From: Saprolegnia diclina VS20
Lineage: Eukaryota > Oomycota > Saprolegniomycetes > Saprolegniales > Saprolegniaceae
Assembly (NCBI RefSeq): GCF_000281045.1
Contig: NW_008246162.1
Span: forward strand, 103,611 to 150,583
Direction of reading: 5' to 3'
DNA: 46,973 bases
Of this stretch, positions 31,763 to 41,279 are shown piece by piece. How positions within the stretch are numbered: position 1 is the stretch's first letter; every line of letters starts with the position of its first letter. The notes below the pieces were generated by a model, which saw nothing but the letters and a program-made list of their open reading frames with translations, did no database searches and was not told the DNA's origin. Made by a program: the position numbers and the translations under genes.

Positions 31763-34700
31763 ATGCTGAGGTACCGCCGGCCGACGACCGCGCGGAAGGG
31801 CCTGCGCGACGCGACCAACGACATGAAGCGACCCGCGCCAGGAGGAGGGAAGGAGGATGAGCCGTCCAAGACCCGGGGCTTCGAGGTCCCGATGAGCAAG
31901 AAGCGGCGGCTCCAGGTGGACGACGCCCCATCGCGGCCCATGACTACGGACCGACGACCGCTCCACGACCCGCGCGATGCTCGAGGTACCAAGCACGGTA
32001 TCGAGATCTACGAAGACCCGCGGGAAGACGTCGTCTCGAGTCGCCCGCCCTCGTCGGAGAACGGCTTGGTCACGAGTCTCTTCCAGAGCGGCCGCGGGAA
32101 GAGCGTGCTCCTTCCTGCCAAGAAGATCCAGGAGTACGAAATCAAGCTGTCAAAGCCCAGTGAAGACGAAGGCAAGGCCTTGGCGCCCGACACCGATCAA
32201 GCCCAATCGGCTGACCATCGACAATCCACGGCCGACGGCGCGGCGCCAGGAGCGCTCGTGTCCAGTTTGTTCCAGACGGGAAGCGGCCGCGCCGTGCAAG
32301 TCTCTGCCGAGAAGCTACGAAGCTACCAAAAGCAGCTCGAGGCCGAAGCTGCGAACGAGGAGACGGCCCGGGACGAGCCAAGTAGCAGCCGAGAAAGCAT
32401 CGAACCCGCAGCACCTGCGATCCCGAGCCTTTTCCAGACAGGACGCGGACGGCATGTGCAAGTGTCCGCGGACTTGACCGCCAAGTACCGCGCATCATTC
32501 GAAGCAGCAGCGCCCGATGCCAGCAACGAGCAGGGGGAAGCACTGCCACCAATGAAGCGCTCGGTGGCTGCACCATCGTCCAGCGGCGGCGTCACAAGTT
32601 TATTTTCAACGGCAGCGGGAGCATCCGTCAAGATCTCGGCAGCCAAGGTCCAGCAGTACCAAGAAGCGCTGTCTCGTGAAGTGACAGGCACCGACGTGGA
32701 CTCGGCAACAACTGCCGAGCAACCAATCGTTCAATCATTGTTCGAGACCGGCGCAGGCAAGCACGTGCACGTGTCCGCCGCCGTCGTCCAGCGCTACCAG
32801 CAACAGTTTGCCGCGAGCGACGACAATGAAGTTGCTCCCTCGGCCGCTGCGGACGGCTCCGAGACCGTCGCCAGTTTGTTTCAAACAGGGGCTGGACACA
32901 AGGTGCATGTATCGGCAGACAAGGTCAAGGCGTACACTAAGGCGTTCCAAGCCGACGCCGCTTCCTCATCCACTCATGATGCCGATGCAGTCGCACCAGA
33001 AGAAGAAAACGCGTTGAGCCTGTTCAGCACCGCCAGTGGTCGCAACGTCACGGTATCAGCCGAGAAGACCAAGGCGTACGAGCGTCTCTTTGACGCCGAC
33101 ACACCCGCAGACAATGATGTGATGGCACCCAAGGAGGCCCGCGACACGACTCCCAGCTTATTTGCCACGGGCAGCGGACAGCAAGTCGACGTCTCGCGCC
33201 AAAATGTCCGTGCGTATGAAGCCAAGCTGCAACGCGACGACTCAGCTTTTGTGGCTCTGCCGACGGAAGAAGCTGGACCGTGGCGTCCTTCTGGATCGGA
33301 TGAAATGCTGACGACCAAGCCAAACCCGCAGCGTCGCGTAACGTTTGCTCCCGGTGATATGCCTCGGGTCGCAGAGAACCCTGTACCTCGCTCAGCTGCA
33401 GCGAAGCCGGCGATGTCATCTACCAACAACGGTCGTCGGGCCTTCCAACCGCCGCGCCGCAAGTCGATGCCCGCGCCGTCAGTTGTTGCCCTCGAGCTCG
33501 GTGTACCCAAGCCCAAGCCCAAGGAGATCGTTGTTCAAACCAAGTCCAAGTACAAGGCTCCAAAGATGACAACAGTCTCATTTCACGACTTGCATCCGTC
33601 AGCCTCGCCGGCCACGAGCGTATGTGTCGACGCTATCACGGCGTCCAACGCCCTTTTGGTCCACTTTGGGCCCCACGGCAACCCAACTCTCGTTCCGTCG
33701 TTCGGAGCCTCCTCTGTGCACCTTTTGTACGCAACGATGGTCTCGAACCAATTCATTAAACCAGCACTTGGCGCGACGCTGCCTTGGTTTCTCAACCACT
33801 TTCGCTGGATTGTCTGGAAGTGCGCGAGCATGGAGCGCACGTTCAGCGCAGACCTGGCGGGGAAATACCTTACCCTCGATCAAGTCACGTTTCAGCTCAC
33901 ACGACGCTTTCAGCGTGAACTTGAGGTTTGGATACGGCATCCGCTATGGCTAATCTTCGTCATAGCAAAGCCACCGGTCCGTTCTCAGGAAGATCTACCA
34001 GCGCGATGCGCACTCGGGCAATGCAATGGTCCTTCTCGTCGTTGCCACGTACCCGACGCATTGGGTGCTGAGCGACGGGTGGTACGCCGTCTTTGCATTG
34101 CCGGACGAGTACCTGCTCGGGCGCGGCAACAAGAGCCTCGTCGGCGTCAAAGTCATTGTCTGGAACGCTAGCTTGATCAACTGCAACGAAGGAATTGACC
34201 CGCTCGAGTCGTCGATCCACGAGTCGCTCGACATGGCGTTCGACCCAAAGGCACACGCCCATCTCTCAATCAATGCCAACAGTACGCGACGGGTTCATTG
34301 GCGACTGCCCCTCGGTTTGGAAGACCGCCGTACGTCTACACCACATTTTGAACATTCGAAGTCGTGTGTGAACATGCGAATACACTAGGAAAACACCAGC
34401 TGCTTCAGAGTCTGCCATTGGGATCGCTCAAGCAACGCGGCGGTCTCGTGCGATCCCTCCGTGCCGTTGTCATGCGCTCATCGGGCCTTCTCTACTTGCA
34501 GCCAAAAGATGCAACGGGGCCGCGCGTCCTCACGGAAAAGATGATGGAGAAGTTCCCGCAGGCATTCGAGACGGCGGTGCCGTTCTTGCGCCTCAAGGTC
34601 GCATGCTCACACCCGTCCCATTCCGCTTCGCGCCATGCGACGCTAAGCGTGTGGCGGCCGTCCGAAGACGTTCACATTGTGTGCAAGGAAGGTGCCGAGG

Positions 34701-35722
34701 TCTTTGTGACGAGCGTGGCTGTGACGTGGAGTGCCGAGAAGAAGGATGCTGAGCTCAACCTGAGCACGTCCAAACACTCTACGTTCACGCGCAGCACGGC
34801 GGACGACCTTGCACTTGTCCACGCCAGAGTGGGGTATGCGCCGCGAACGTGCATGTCGATTGCGGACATTGGACCGACGTACATTGGCGACGCCGACGTC
34901 TGCGTTTACGTCATCCGCCTCTCGGAAGACAAGTCGCATGCGTTTGTGACCGATACGAGCCTCAAGCTCCTGAGCATCCGGCTACCCGTGGCACCAACCA
35001 AGGCTGTTCTCAAAATGTGGCAGGTACAAAAATCCCATCTAAAATCTGGCGCCTCACCATGACGTCCCGAGTAGAAGGGTTCGATCGTGTGCGTTCGAAA
35101 TCTCCTCGTGTCGCACTATGACGAAGGCCTCGGTCTTCTCGATTCGGTGCTGACCGACACGGCGGAAGCAACGACGCAGCCGTCCAAGACGTCGTACTTT
35201 GCCACCACCTTTGAGCAGCTCAAGCTTTCGATTGCCAACGGCGTCAACCAGACCCTCATTCACGCGCTCGACGCGTACATCCTCTCGTCCATCTTGCACA
35301 CCGTTGCGACCCAAGAGGCCATGATGACCCAAGACGACACCGGTCTGGACGTCGACATACCCGACGACGTGAAGGTTGAAGCCATCGAGGCACATGACAT
35401 GACGATCGAAGGCCACCCGATGCATGTGGAACAGCTTCCAGACTCGGAGGACTATGGCGCAGTCGTCAGCGTCGACGTCGGCACGCGACTGTACGACGTC
35501 TACTTGCCCCGCACCGTGTGCGACCAGGCCACGGACCTCTTTGCACCCAACATTGGTCTGCTCTTGATCCGGCTCAATGTCAGGGTGCAGACAGACGACG
35601 TGAGCAGCAATAGTTGCCGACGCTGGGAGGTTGCGCATGCGACGAAGCTTGTCGCAGTCTCGGCCAGCATCGACTCGCCGACCGACCGCATCCGGGCGTT
35701 GCTGGAGGCGCTGCAAAGTTGA
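31763..35722 (+). CDS. BRCA2: BRCA2 homologue with eight BRC repeats
   Basis: Four exons: 31763-33925, 33966-34329, 34389-35023 and 35075-35722. Introns are 40, 59 and 51 nt, all ending TAG, giving 1269 aa; the ATG at 31823 is an alternative start. Residues 103-487 hold eight BRC repeats of the form SLFxTGxGxxVxVSAxKxxxY, with Phe at 107, 170, 224, 281, 327, 373, 421 and 467. The DNA-binding region follows: a helical domain (PWFLNHFRWIVWKCASMERTF, residues 674-694; LTLDQVTFQLTRRFQREL), OB1 with the DGWYAVFAL block, NANSTRRVHWRLPLGL, then OB2 and OB3 (ATLSVWRPSEDVHIV). The Tower insertion of human OB2 is almost absent. BRCA2 loads RAD51 on single-stranded DNA during recombination. Confidence 0.93.
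32069..33223 (+). repeat. eight BRC repeats inside BRCA2
   Basis: About 46-63 residues apart. Core tetrapeptides in order are FQSG, FQTG, FQTG, FSTA, FETG, FQTG, FSTA and FATG. Each is followed by a GxxVxVSAxK-like stretch and a helix ending in Tyr. Confidence 0.9.
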
Positions 35723-35786
35723 GTAACGTAATCGAATTGCAGCGTACTACTTGTCTCTCTACATTTGGGTTTGGGATCTCTACGAC

Positions 35787-36766
35787 TTAGGCGTTGACAT
35801 CGACCCACTTGGTCGTCTTGCGATGCTCGCGGGCGAGGATGCTTGCCAGCTCATGGTCGGCCAGCGTAACATCGTCGACGTCAAAGTGCTGCTGCAGGTG
35901 GTGGTTGAACGACTGGTAGAGTACGTCACGCGACGCCACGTAGTCCTTGAGCTTGCAGAGGAACTCGGTGTGGTCGCGCTTGGCGCGGTAAGCGGGCTGC
36001 TTGGCCGGGTTCTGGAGGTAGCGCATGTTGGCCGCGCTGTAGTCCCAAAGAAACGACGTGTGATGAAGCCACCGGTCCTTGCTAATGCCTACGCGCACCA
36101 CCGTTTCTACATGTCGCCACTTCCTGCATGGCACGTACTCTGCGCATTGCCAGCAAACTTGCGGTCGCCAAAGACATAGTCGTCTTCCCGCAGCGCAAAC
36201 GACTGAAAGTAGGTTAGCATCCATGTATGCGAGCCAACGGGATACTACCTCGGTGTGCTTGGTGATGTCATCGAAGAGCGGCGTGAAGAAGGTGGAGGAC
36301 CAGTCCATGATCTCGCGCGGGTATGGCTTCACCTGCGGCTTGGCGCTCTACCCAGCGACGATCGCACCGGTGGAGATCAACGAAGAAGGCGGTACCGTGT
36401 TGACGATGAAGGTCGTAAAGAGCGTGTTGTCGTCGATGACGACGGTGCCTCCGCCGCTGAAGCGCTTGATGACCGGGACCTTGTCTCTACGCTCGCAGCG
36501 ATACAGAGGATGATCATGCGCGACATCTACCTGGCGACAGCTTCAACGTCGAGGAGCTTCTCGGGCTTCCCGGAGATGCCCATGACGATCTTCGGATCGC
36601 CGGTCCGCTCGTTCCAGATGAACCAGTTGTCGCGGTCCGCGCGGAAGAGCGCTTCCTCAAGCACGAGCTGGTCAAAGATCGAGACCTTCTGGAGGCGCAG
36701 GACGCGGAGCTTCGGCAGCACAGAGGCTCGCATTTCGGCAATTGCCACCTCTCCGCATGATGGCAT
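35787..36766 (-). CDS. lipoate-protein ligase-like protein (biotin/lipoate A/B ligase fold)
   Basis: Five exons: 36531-36766, 36396-36486, 36249-36347, 36139-36202 and 35787-36088. Introns are 44, 48, 46 and 50 nt, giving 263 aa; an alternative ATG is at 36733. Family blocks in order are FDQLVLEEALFRADRDNWFI, IVMGISGKPEKLL, VPVIKRFSGGGTVVIDDNTL, REDDYVFGDRKFAGNAQS, ISKDRWLHHTSFLWDY and RDHTEFLCKLKDYV. R..SGGG and the Lys of DRKFAGNAQ are the lipoyl-AMP and catalytic positions of LplA/LipB-type enzymes. The likely role is lipoyl transfer to mitochondrial 2-oxoacid dehydrogenases or glycine cleavage H protein (family inference). Its stop is 64 bp from the BRCA2 stop. It is divergent to the UbiC-like gene, 230 bp apart. 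Confidence 0.85.
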
Positions 36767-36996
36767 TTCATATCCGGATTCTACACAGTCGTAAAATCGA
36801 CGCTTTTTGTTTTGAAAGCAGTATCGTTTTTTCTCCTTTTTTACAGGATTGATTCTTGAATAATATATTTTGTGATAATAAAAGATCGACATAAATTGCA
36901 AAAGCGATACGTAAACGATGCAAATACGCCCGGGGCACAACTTGAAGCGCTAACCGGTGGTACAAAAGCACGAGATCGATCGAAGCTACACGAAGG

Positions 36997-37794
36997 ATGG
37001 CAGCAGCAGACAAGGGATGGATGCCCTTGGACATCGACTTTACGACGACGGCTGATGAGCTCAAGGTACGAATTGCTATTTACGACAAGCTCGCAATGGG
37101 CCGAGGATCAGAAGGCAGTGAATACGGTCCTACGTAGCTCGGTATCGCCAAGATGCCGGCGGCGTGGACGCTCTTCCTTCTTGGCGATGGATCACCGACG
37201 CTCCACTTGGGTCTCTTGACAGGGTACTGCGTCACTTCACCTATGTTGCGAGCTTCTTTAACTGCGCGATGCCTTCCTATAGGTATACGACGGAAGTCGA
37301 CGTCTTGAGCTTTGACTGCATTGGCGACTCGCCGGACCAAGCGCCCACCGAGATCCAGGATATTGAAGGCCCGCGCCATCGTCGTCAAGTCTACCTACGC
37401 AACACAAACGGCGAGCGCCTCGGCTATGCGGCGTCGTGGTGGCACAGCAGCGATGTACCCACTGTGCACCACTTTCATTTGGATGCTCAGCGCCAACTAG
37501 ATCGAAGCGCTCTTTGGTACGGACAAGACGCTGCCGATCGGCCGTCAAATCACGACCAAGAAGAAGGAGCTCTTCCGCGACATCAAGCATATCTTTCGTG
37601 GCCACTCGGTTGCGCTCGAGAAGGAGTTTGGCATGCAGGGACCGTTCTGGGGCCGCTCGTACCTCTTCTGGCAAGGCGGCCGGCCCATCACGCTCATTTA
37701 CGAAGTGTTTTCGCCGCGCCTCGAAAAGTACTTGGGCGAAATTGACGTACCAGCACGGGACGCCGTCGCAGGCACGAGCACGAGCAGCTCGTAG
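36997..37794 (+). CDS. UbiC-like chorismate pyruvate-lyase
   Basis: Four exons, 36997-37065, 37138-37223, 37283-37454 and 37501-37794, with introns of 72, 59 and 46 nt ending TAG, giving 206 aa (E. coli UbiC is 165). The fold is collinear with UbiC. MPAAWTLFLLGDGSPT fits the DWLLLEDSMT block, TTEVDVLS the beta strand, RRQVYLRNTNGERLGYAAS the WLREILL..DGEPW..GR strand pair, and KTLPIGRQI the KTPLGRYLF loop. The FWGRSYLFWQGGRPI block and its following strand IYEVFSP fit [22 protein letters not shown]. Arg85 or Arg86 and Glu177 match the substrate residues Arg76 and Glu155 of E. coli. UbiC turns chorismate into 4-hydroxybenzoate for ubiquinone. Activity in this eukaryote is inference. No clear mitochondrial presequence is seen. 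Confidence 0.75.
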
Positions 37795-37926
37795 TCGGTA
37801 GTTGGAGACGTCAAGACGCAATCAAGGCCACATTGTGTTTTTCTATTCTGCTTCTTCGTCCTGTGCTTCGTCTTCTCTGTCTGTATACACTAGAAAGCGA
37901 CATGGACGTCGACTTCGCTGCTTGGC

Positions 37927-38286
37927 TTAGAGAGACAGGCGCTTGCGGCCCTTGAGGAAGCGGTTGTTGAGGACCTTGCGGCCGCCGAGCGACGCCTTGC
38001 GCACACGGAAGCCGAACTTGCGCTTTCGTCGTAATACACTAGGCTGGTACGTGCGCTTGATCGCAAGGATCGGGCCCATCGTGTCGTTCATCTCGGGGCA
38101 CTCCATGACCGTCGGGATGATCATCGACGTCGTCGGGACCTGCGGGATTGTCATGCCGAAGCTGGCCTGGATCGGCAGCACGCTTTGAGAAGGCGCGAAC
38201 ATGTCGAACGTGCTCATGCTACGGACGGGCGCCAGCGAGCGCGGGACGGCCACGGCGCGGAGGAAGGGACGAGCGAACCGAAGCAT
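37927..38286 (-). CDS. MRPL34: mitochondrial large-subunit ribosomal protein bL34m
   Basis: Single exon of 119 aa starting [20 protein letters not shown], an Arg-rich amphipathic mitochondrial presequence. The C-terminal 45 residues are bL34: [20 protein letters not shown], then [20 protein letters not shown]. bL34 packs into 23S-like rRNA near the exit tunnel. The frame is open upstream of the chosen ATG, but those residues do not look like a targeting signal. Its stop is 132 bp from the UbiC-like stop (convergent). It is divergent to DPM2 across 148 bp. Confidence 0.95.
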   Translation of the reverse strand: MLRFARPFLRAVAVPRSLAPVRSMSTFDMFAPSQSVLPIQASFGMTIPQVPTTSMIIPTVMECPEMNDTMGPILAIKRTYQPSVLRRKRKFGFRVRKASLGGRKVLNNRFLKGRKRLSL

Positions 38287-38335
38287 CTTCTCTTTTGAAC
38301 CAGCCAAACGAGGCCCACCCCTGTGGACGCGCTCT

Positions 38336-38392
38336 GATTGGCTGAAATGCGAGTGAGGCCATTCGCCAAAATGCCACATGATTTTAGCCAAT
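38336..38392. promoter_or_regulatory. paired CCAAT boxes in the bL34m/DPM2 promoter
   Basis: GATTGGCTGAAAT (38336-38348) is the reverse complement of the SLD5/PHB2 box. GATTTTAGCCAAT (38380-38392) equals the VPS35L/NAA20 box. The two face opposite ways, one toward each gene. Confidence 0.6.
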
Positions 38393-38434
38393 GGCATCTA
38401 TATTACGTCGCGCCGCACAAACAGGACGACCACG

Positions 38435-38778
38435 ATGGTGGCGACGACGGCCTGCAGGCCTAGAGCTCACTGCCATACGTAGGGTGCATCGTCCGACCAA
38501 ACCGTGGGCGCGATCCTCCTCGCCATCTCCGTGAGCATGTTTGCGTACTACACGCTCTGGGTCATCATCACGGTAGGAGTCTCACAAACCTTAGTTCATT
38601 CGACTGACCCAGCACTGCACAGCCCTTTGTCGACAAGGACCATGTCGTGCAAGGCTTCTTCCCAGACCGCCATTACGCAATTGCAATTCCTGCGATCCTT
38701 CTCGTCATCTTCTTGACGATCTGCTCTACGTTCATCGGTTTGGTCATGATCAAGTCGAAACACACCAAGGAAGAGTAG
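38435..38778 (+). CDS. DPM2: dolichol-phosphate mannosyltransferase subunit 2
   Basis: Three exons, 38435-38437, 38483-38572 and 38623-38778, with introns of 45 and 50 nt, giving 82 aa (human is 84). Exon 1 is the ATG alone, directly followed by GTGGCG; no other upstream ATG fits. The protein reads SSDQTVGAILLAISVSMFAYY then TLWVIITPFVDKDHVVQGFF and AIAIPAILLVIFLTI, collinear with human DPM2 (two membrane helices with the PFID..HVI loop). The end KSKHTKEE is a lysine-rich cytosolic tail. DPM2 stabilises the DPM1 catalytic subunit in the ER membrane and supports GPI and N-glycan synthesis. It is convergent with the TOM22-like gene. Confidence 0.9.
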
Positions 38779-38910
38779 CTACAAATGACGAGCGTCTTGC
38801 TTTCAATCGTGCTGGCTACGAACTCGCCGCCTTCAAGTGACCTCTGCTGCATCGCTGTCAGTGGTGGATGCATATGATGATGTGTATAGTATTGACGGTC
38901 TCTAACAGGC

Positions 38911-39371
38911 TTATTGCAACGCTTCAGATAGCGAGGGCGCGTTCGGGTCTTGGTAGCCCATGTTGGCAATCTGGATCGCAGAAAAGCCCTGGGCCTTGAG
39001 CGACTGCACGCGGAGGGCCTCCATCTCCTTAACGTCGGCTTCGCGCATGATCTCAATGCCGAGCGGGATGACCGTGAACAGCATCGTCGTCGAGATGATC
39101 CACGTGAAGCGGCCGCCCTTGTGCGCCAACTAGCATTGCACAATGTCATCACCAGCCTTCATATTGCGTGCCACAATGGCGAGCGTACCTTGATCAATTG
39201 CTTCTTGAACCACGTGGCCCACTCGCCGGCCTGCTTCATGCGCTGCATCATCATAGCCTAGGCAAGCTTTAGCATGTGGGCTGATGCATCAATCATGCGT
39301 ACATGGAGGCCGCCCGTCGCGGGGGCTTGCTGCTGCTGTTCGAGCTTGCGCAGGGCGCTGATCGCAGACAT
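38911..39371 (-). CDS. TOM22/TOM9-like mitochondrial import receptor
   Basis: Three exons, 39303-39371, 39189-39257 and 38911-39129, with introns of 45 and 59 nt ending TAG, giving 118 aa. A short cytosolic part (MSAISALRKLEQQQQ, MKQAGEWATWFKKQLIK) leads to a single helix at residues 54-74, FTWIISTTMLFTVIPLGIEI. This matches the TOM22 membrane segment (plant AWVASTTLLVTVLPLLIEMDRE). A charged segment follows (READVKEMEALRVQSLKAQG). There is no long acidic receptor domain as in fungi and animals, so it resembles the trimmed plant TOM9. TOM22 organises the outer-membrane TOM complex and docks presequences. Confidence 0.75.
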
Positions 39372-41279
39372 CGCCAAGTCAACGAAAAGAGATGAAGAAT
39401 GGAAGTTCGAGACCAGTTATTTTCAACACCAAATGGTGTGAAAGGTAAGTCATGAAATAGAGTACTTTGGGATTGCGAGATATTTAAATATTGCATAGAA
39501 TATCAAAGTTCGACTGACGTATTTCTAAATGATAGAAATGCCAACAAATAGTGTCGGATTGATTTGGTGGGGGGAATAAAAACACCAACGACGACGTATG
39601 CCACGGGTTGTATTTTTATGCGAGGGAGAGACAGCCACGTCATGGACTAAATGGACGCCACTTTACGGCGGATCCTTCCGGAAGGTCGCCAGCGCAACTC
39701 CGATGCCGGCGCCTGCACTGCTACTTCATTGCCCAGGGCAACGCACTAGTATGCAACGAGGCGCCACGTACTGAAGTCTGGTTGGATTTGAAACATCTGC
39801 AAAGGCGTACAAGGACGCCCTCTGCTTGCTTGCTCGAGTTGCTCGAGTGATCAGTTGTTGCGTTCAAACATCCATGTCACCTATGATAGGGTTCAACCTC
39901 AGTTGATTGACGAGCGCAGCTCGTTTGTGCAAAGTTTTGTGAGTGCGGCTCCCTTGGTAGCTGCCTGACCTCTGGGTTACTAGATGTTCAATCAACCGAA
40001 TCGTTCTCGACTAGAATGTGAGGATCCATATTCGCTTTGCGGTGTTGAAGTGGCGGTATCTCGATTTATGATCGGCGTCGGCAAAGTGTCCTTGCAATAG
40101 TTTCTTGCGGAGAACGGCGCTGGTTGTATTGGGGTCACCAAGGTGCTCCTTCCTATGATAGGGTGTTTTCGTAGAGCACGGCAACTGGACACACCATGGG
40201 TACCTATGAAGGGAATCTCTCGGGTTGCTCCTTGCCCTTCCAGCGATACCGGTACATCAGCCCTACCCCGTGACCACAGGGAATTTCCTTGCCGTGGCGT
40301 GCTGCTGACGTTGCATCCCAGTGTGGCTCCTGCAGTTAGCTGTAGCGGGTTCCTCACTGTACTGCTCTCTGCAGCACCGTTTTACAAAGCCATGCGTGCG
40401 ATGCGATATACAGGGTGTTCCTCGAGCACACGTGGATACTGAATCCAGCCGAGACAAACGTGCACCGGTGCAGATACTTGTAGGTACTGGCACCAGTACA
40501 CTCGGAAACACTTCGTTTTCCAGTGCCGACCCCGCTTGGAGTAGCCACAGTCGGCTTTCTACGGCTGGCGTAGCTGGCTTGCGTGCCCCAATGTTGCGAG
40601 TACTGTTGTTGAAGCAGTTGCGTCGTGCGATGGAGGCCACGAGTGTGCATCGGCAACTCGAATCCCACAGTCTTGGCACATCCTGCGTCCCGACGTCGAT
40701 TGCTGGTTGGTGTCGACTGGATCACCGTCGTTCGACGACCAGCGCACCCTTGGGCACGAGAAACCGGGTATTTCCGCGTGCCATCATTGCTACGGTGGCA
40801 GCAGCGTGCAGCGCGACTGCGTGTTTGGCCAGCGCCTCTCGACGACGAAGACATACACGTGACGCTCTTGGGTACCTCCGGACGCGATTGGTTGAAATGA
40901 CAACCCAATTGGTGCCAATGAAAGATCGTCCAAGATCGCTGGCCAAACAATAGGGGCAGGGACAATAATCTGGCATGAGCAGTATACTGCATCTAGTATA
41001 CGAGTAGGTGGACTGTGTTGCGCATCGAGCCGAGTGGAGGGCGCTGGGCACCCGTGTATCGGGTAGCTGGTCAGCACCGGTCCGTGGTGAGAGGGCGGCT
41101 CTGGTCGGGCCTAAATTTGATGATATCCTAATTTGGCGCGTGTAATTCGGATGTCGTGCGTCGTCGCGAGTGATGGCCATCACTGAAAATCGGATTTCAT
41201 TTGAATCTAGGATCGTCGTCCGAAAAAAAGGCGCACCATGTCAATCGCATGATGGTTGACTTCATTTCTCAAATCGAGT
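39372..41279. other. 1.9-kb gene-poor region
   Basis: Overlapping open frames on both strands at 40320-40990 have no family likeness and even codon use. CTATGATAGGGT occurs twice (near 39889 and 40152). Nothing else is recognised; it includes the promoters of the TOM22-like and GH17 genes. Confidence 0.45.

Noticed and set aside
40320-40992. Opposed open frames of about 210 codons on both strands
   Set aside because: Neither has codon bias, hydrophobic pattern or family motifs; likely chance in stop-poor DNA.
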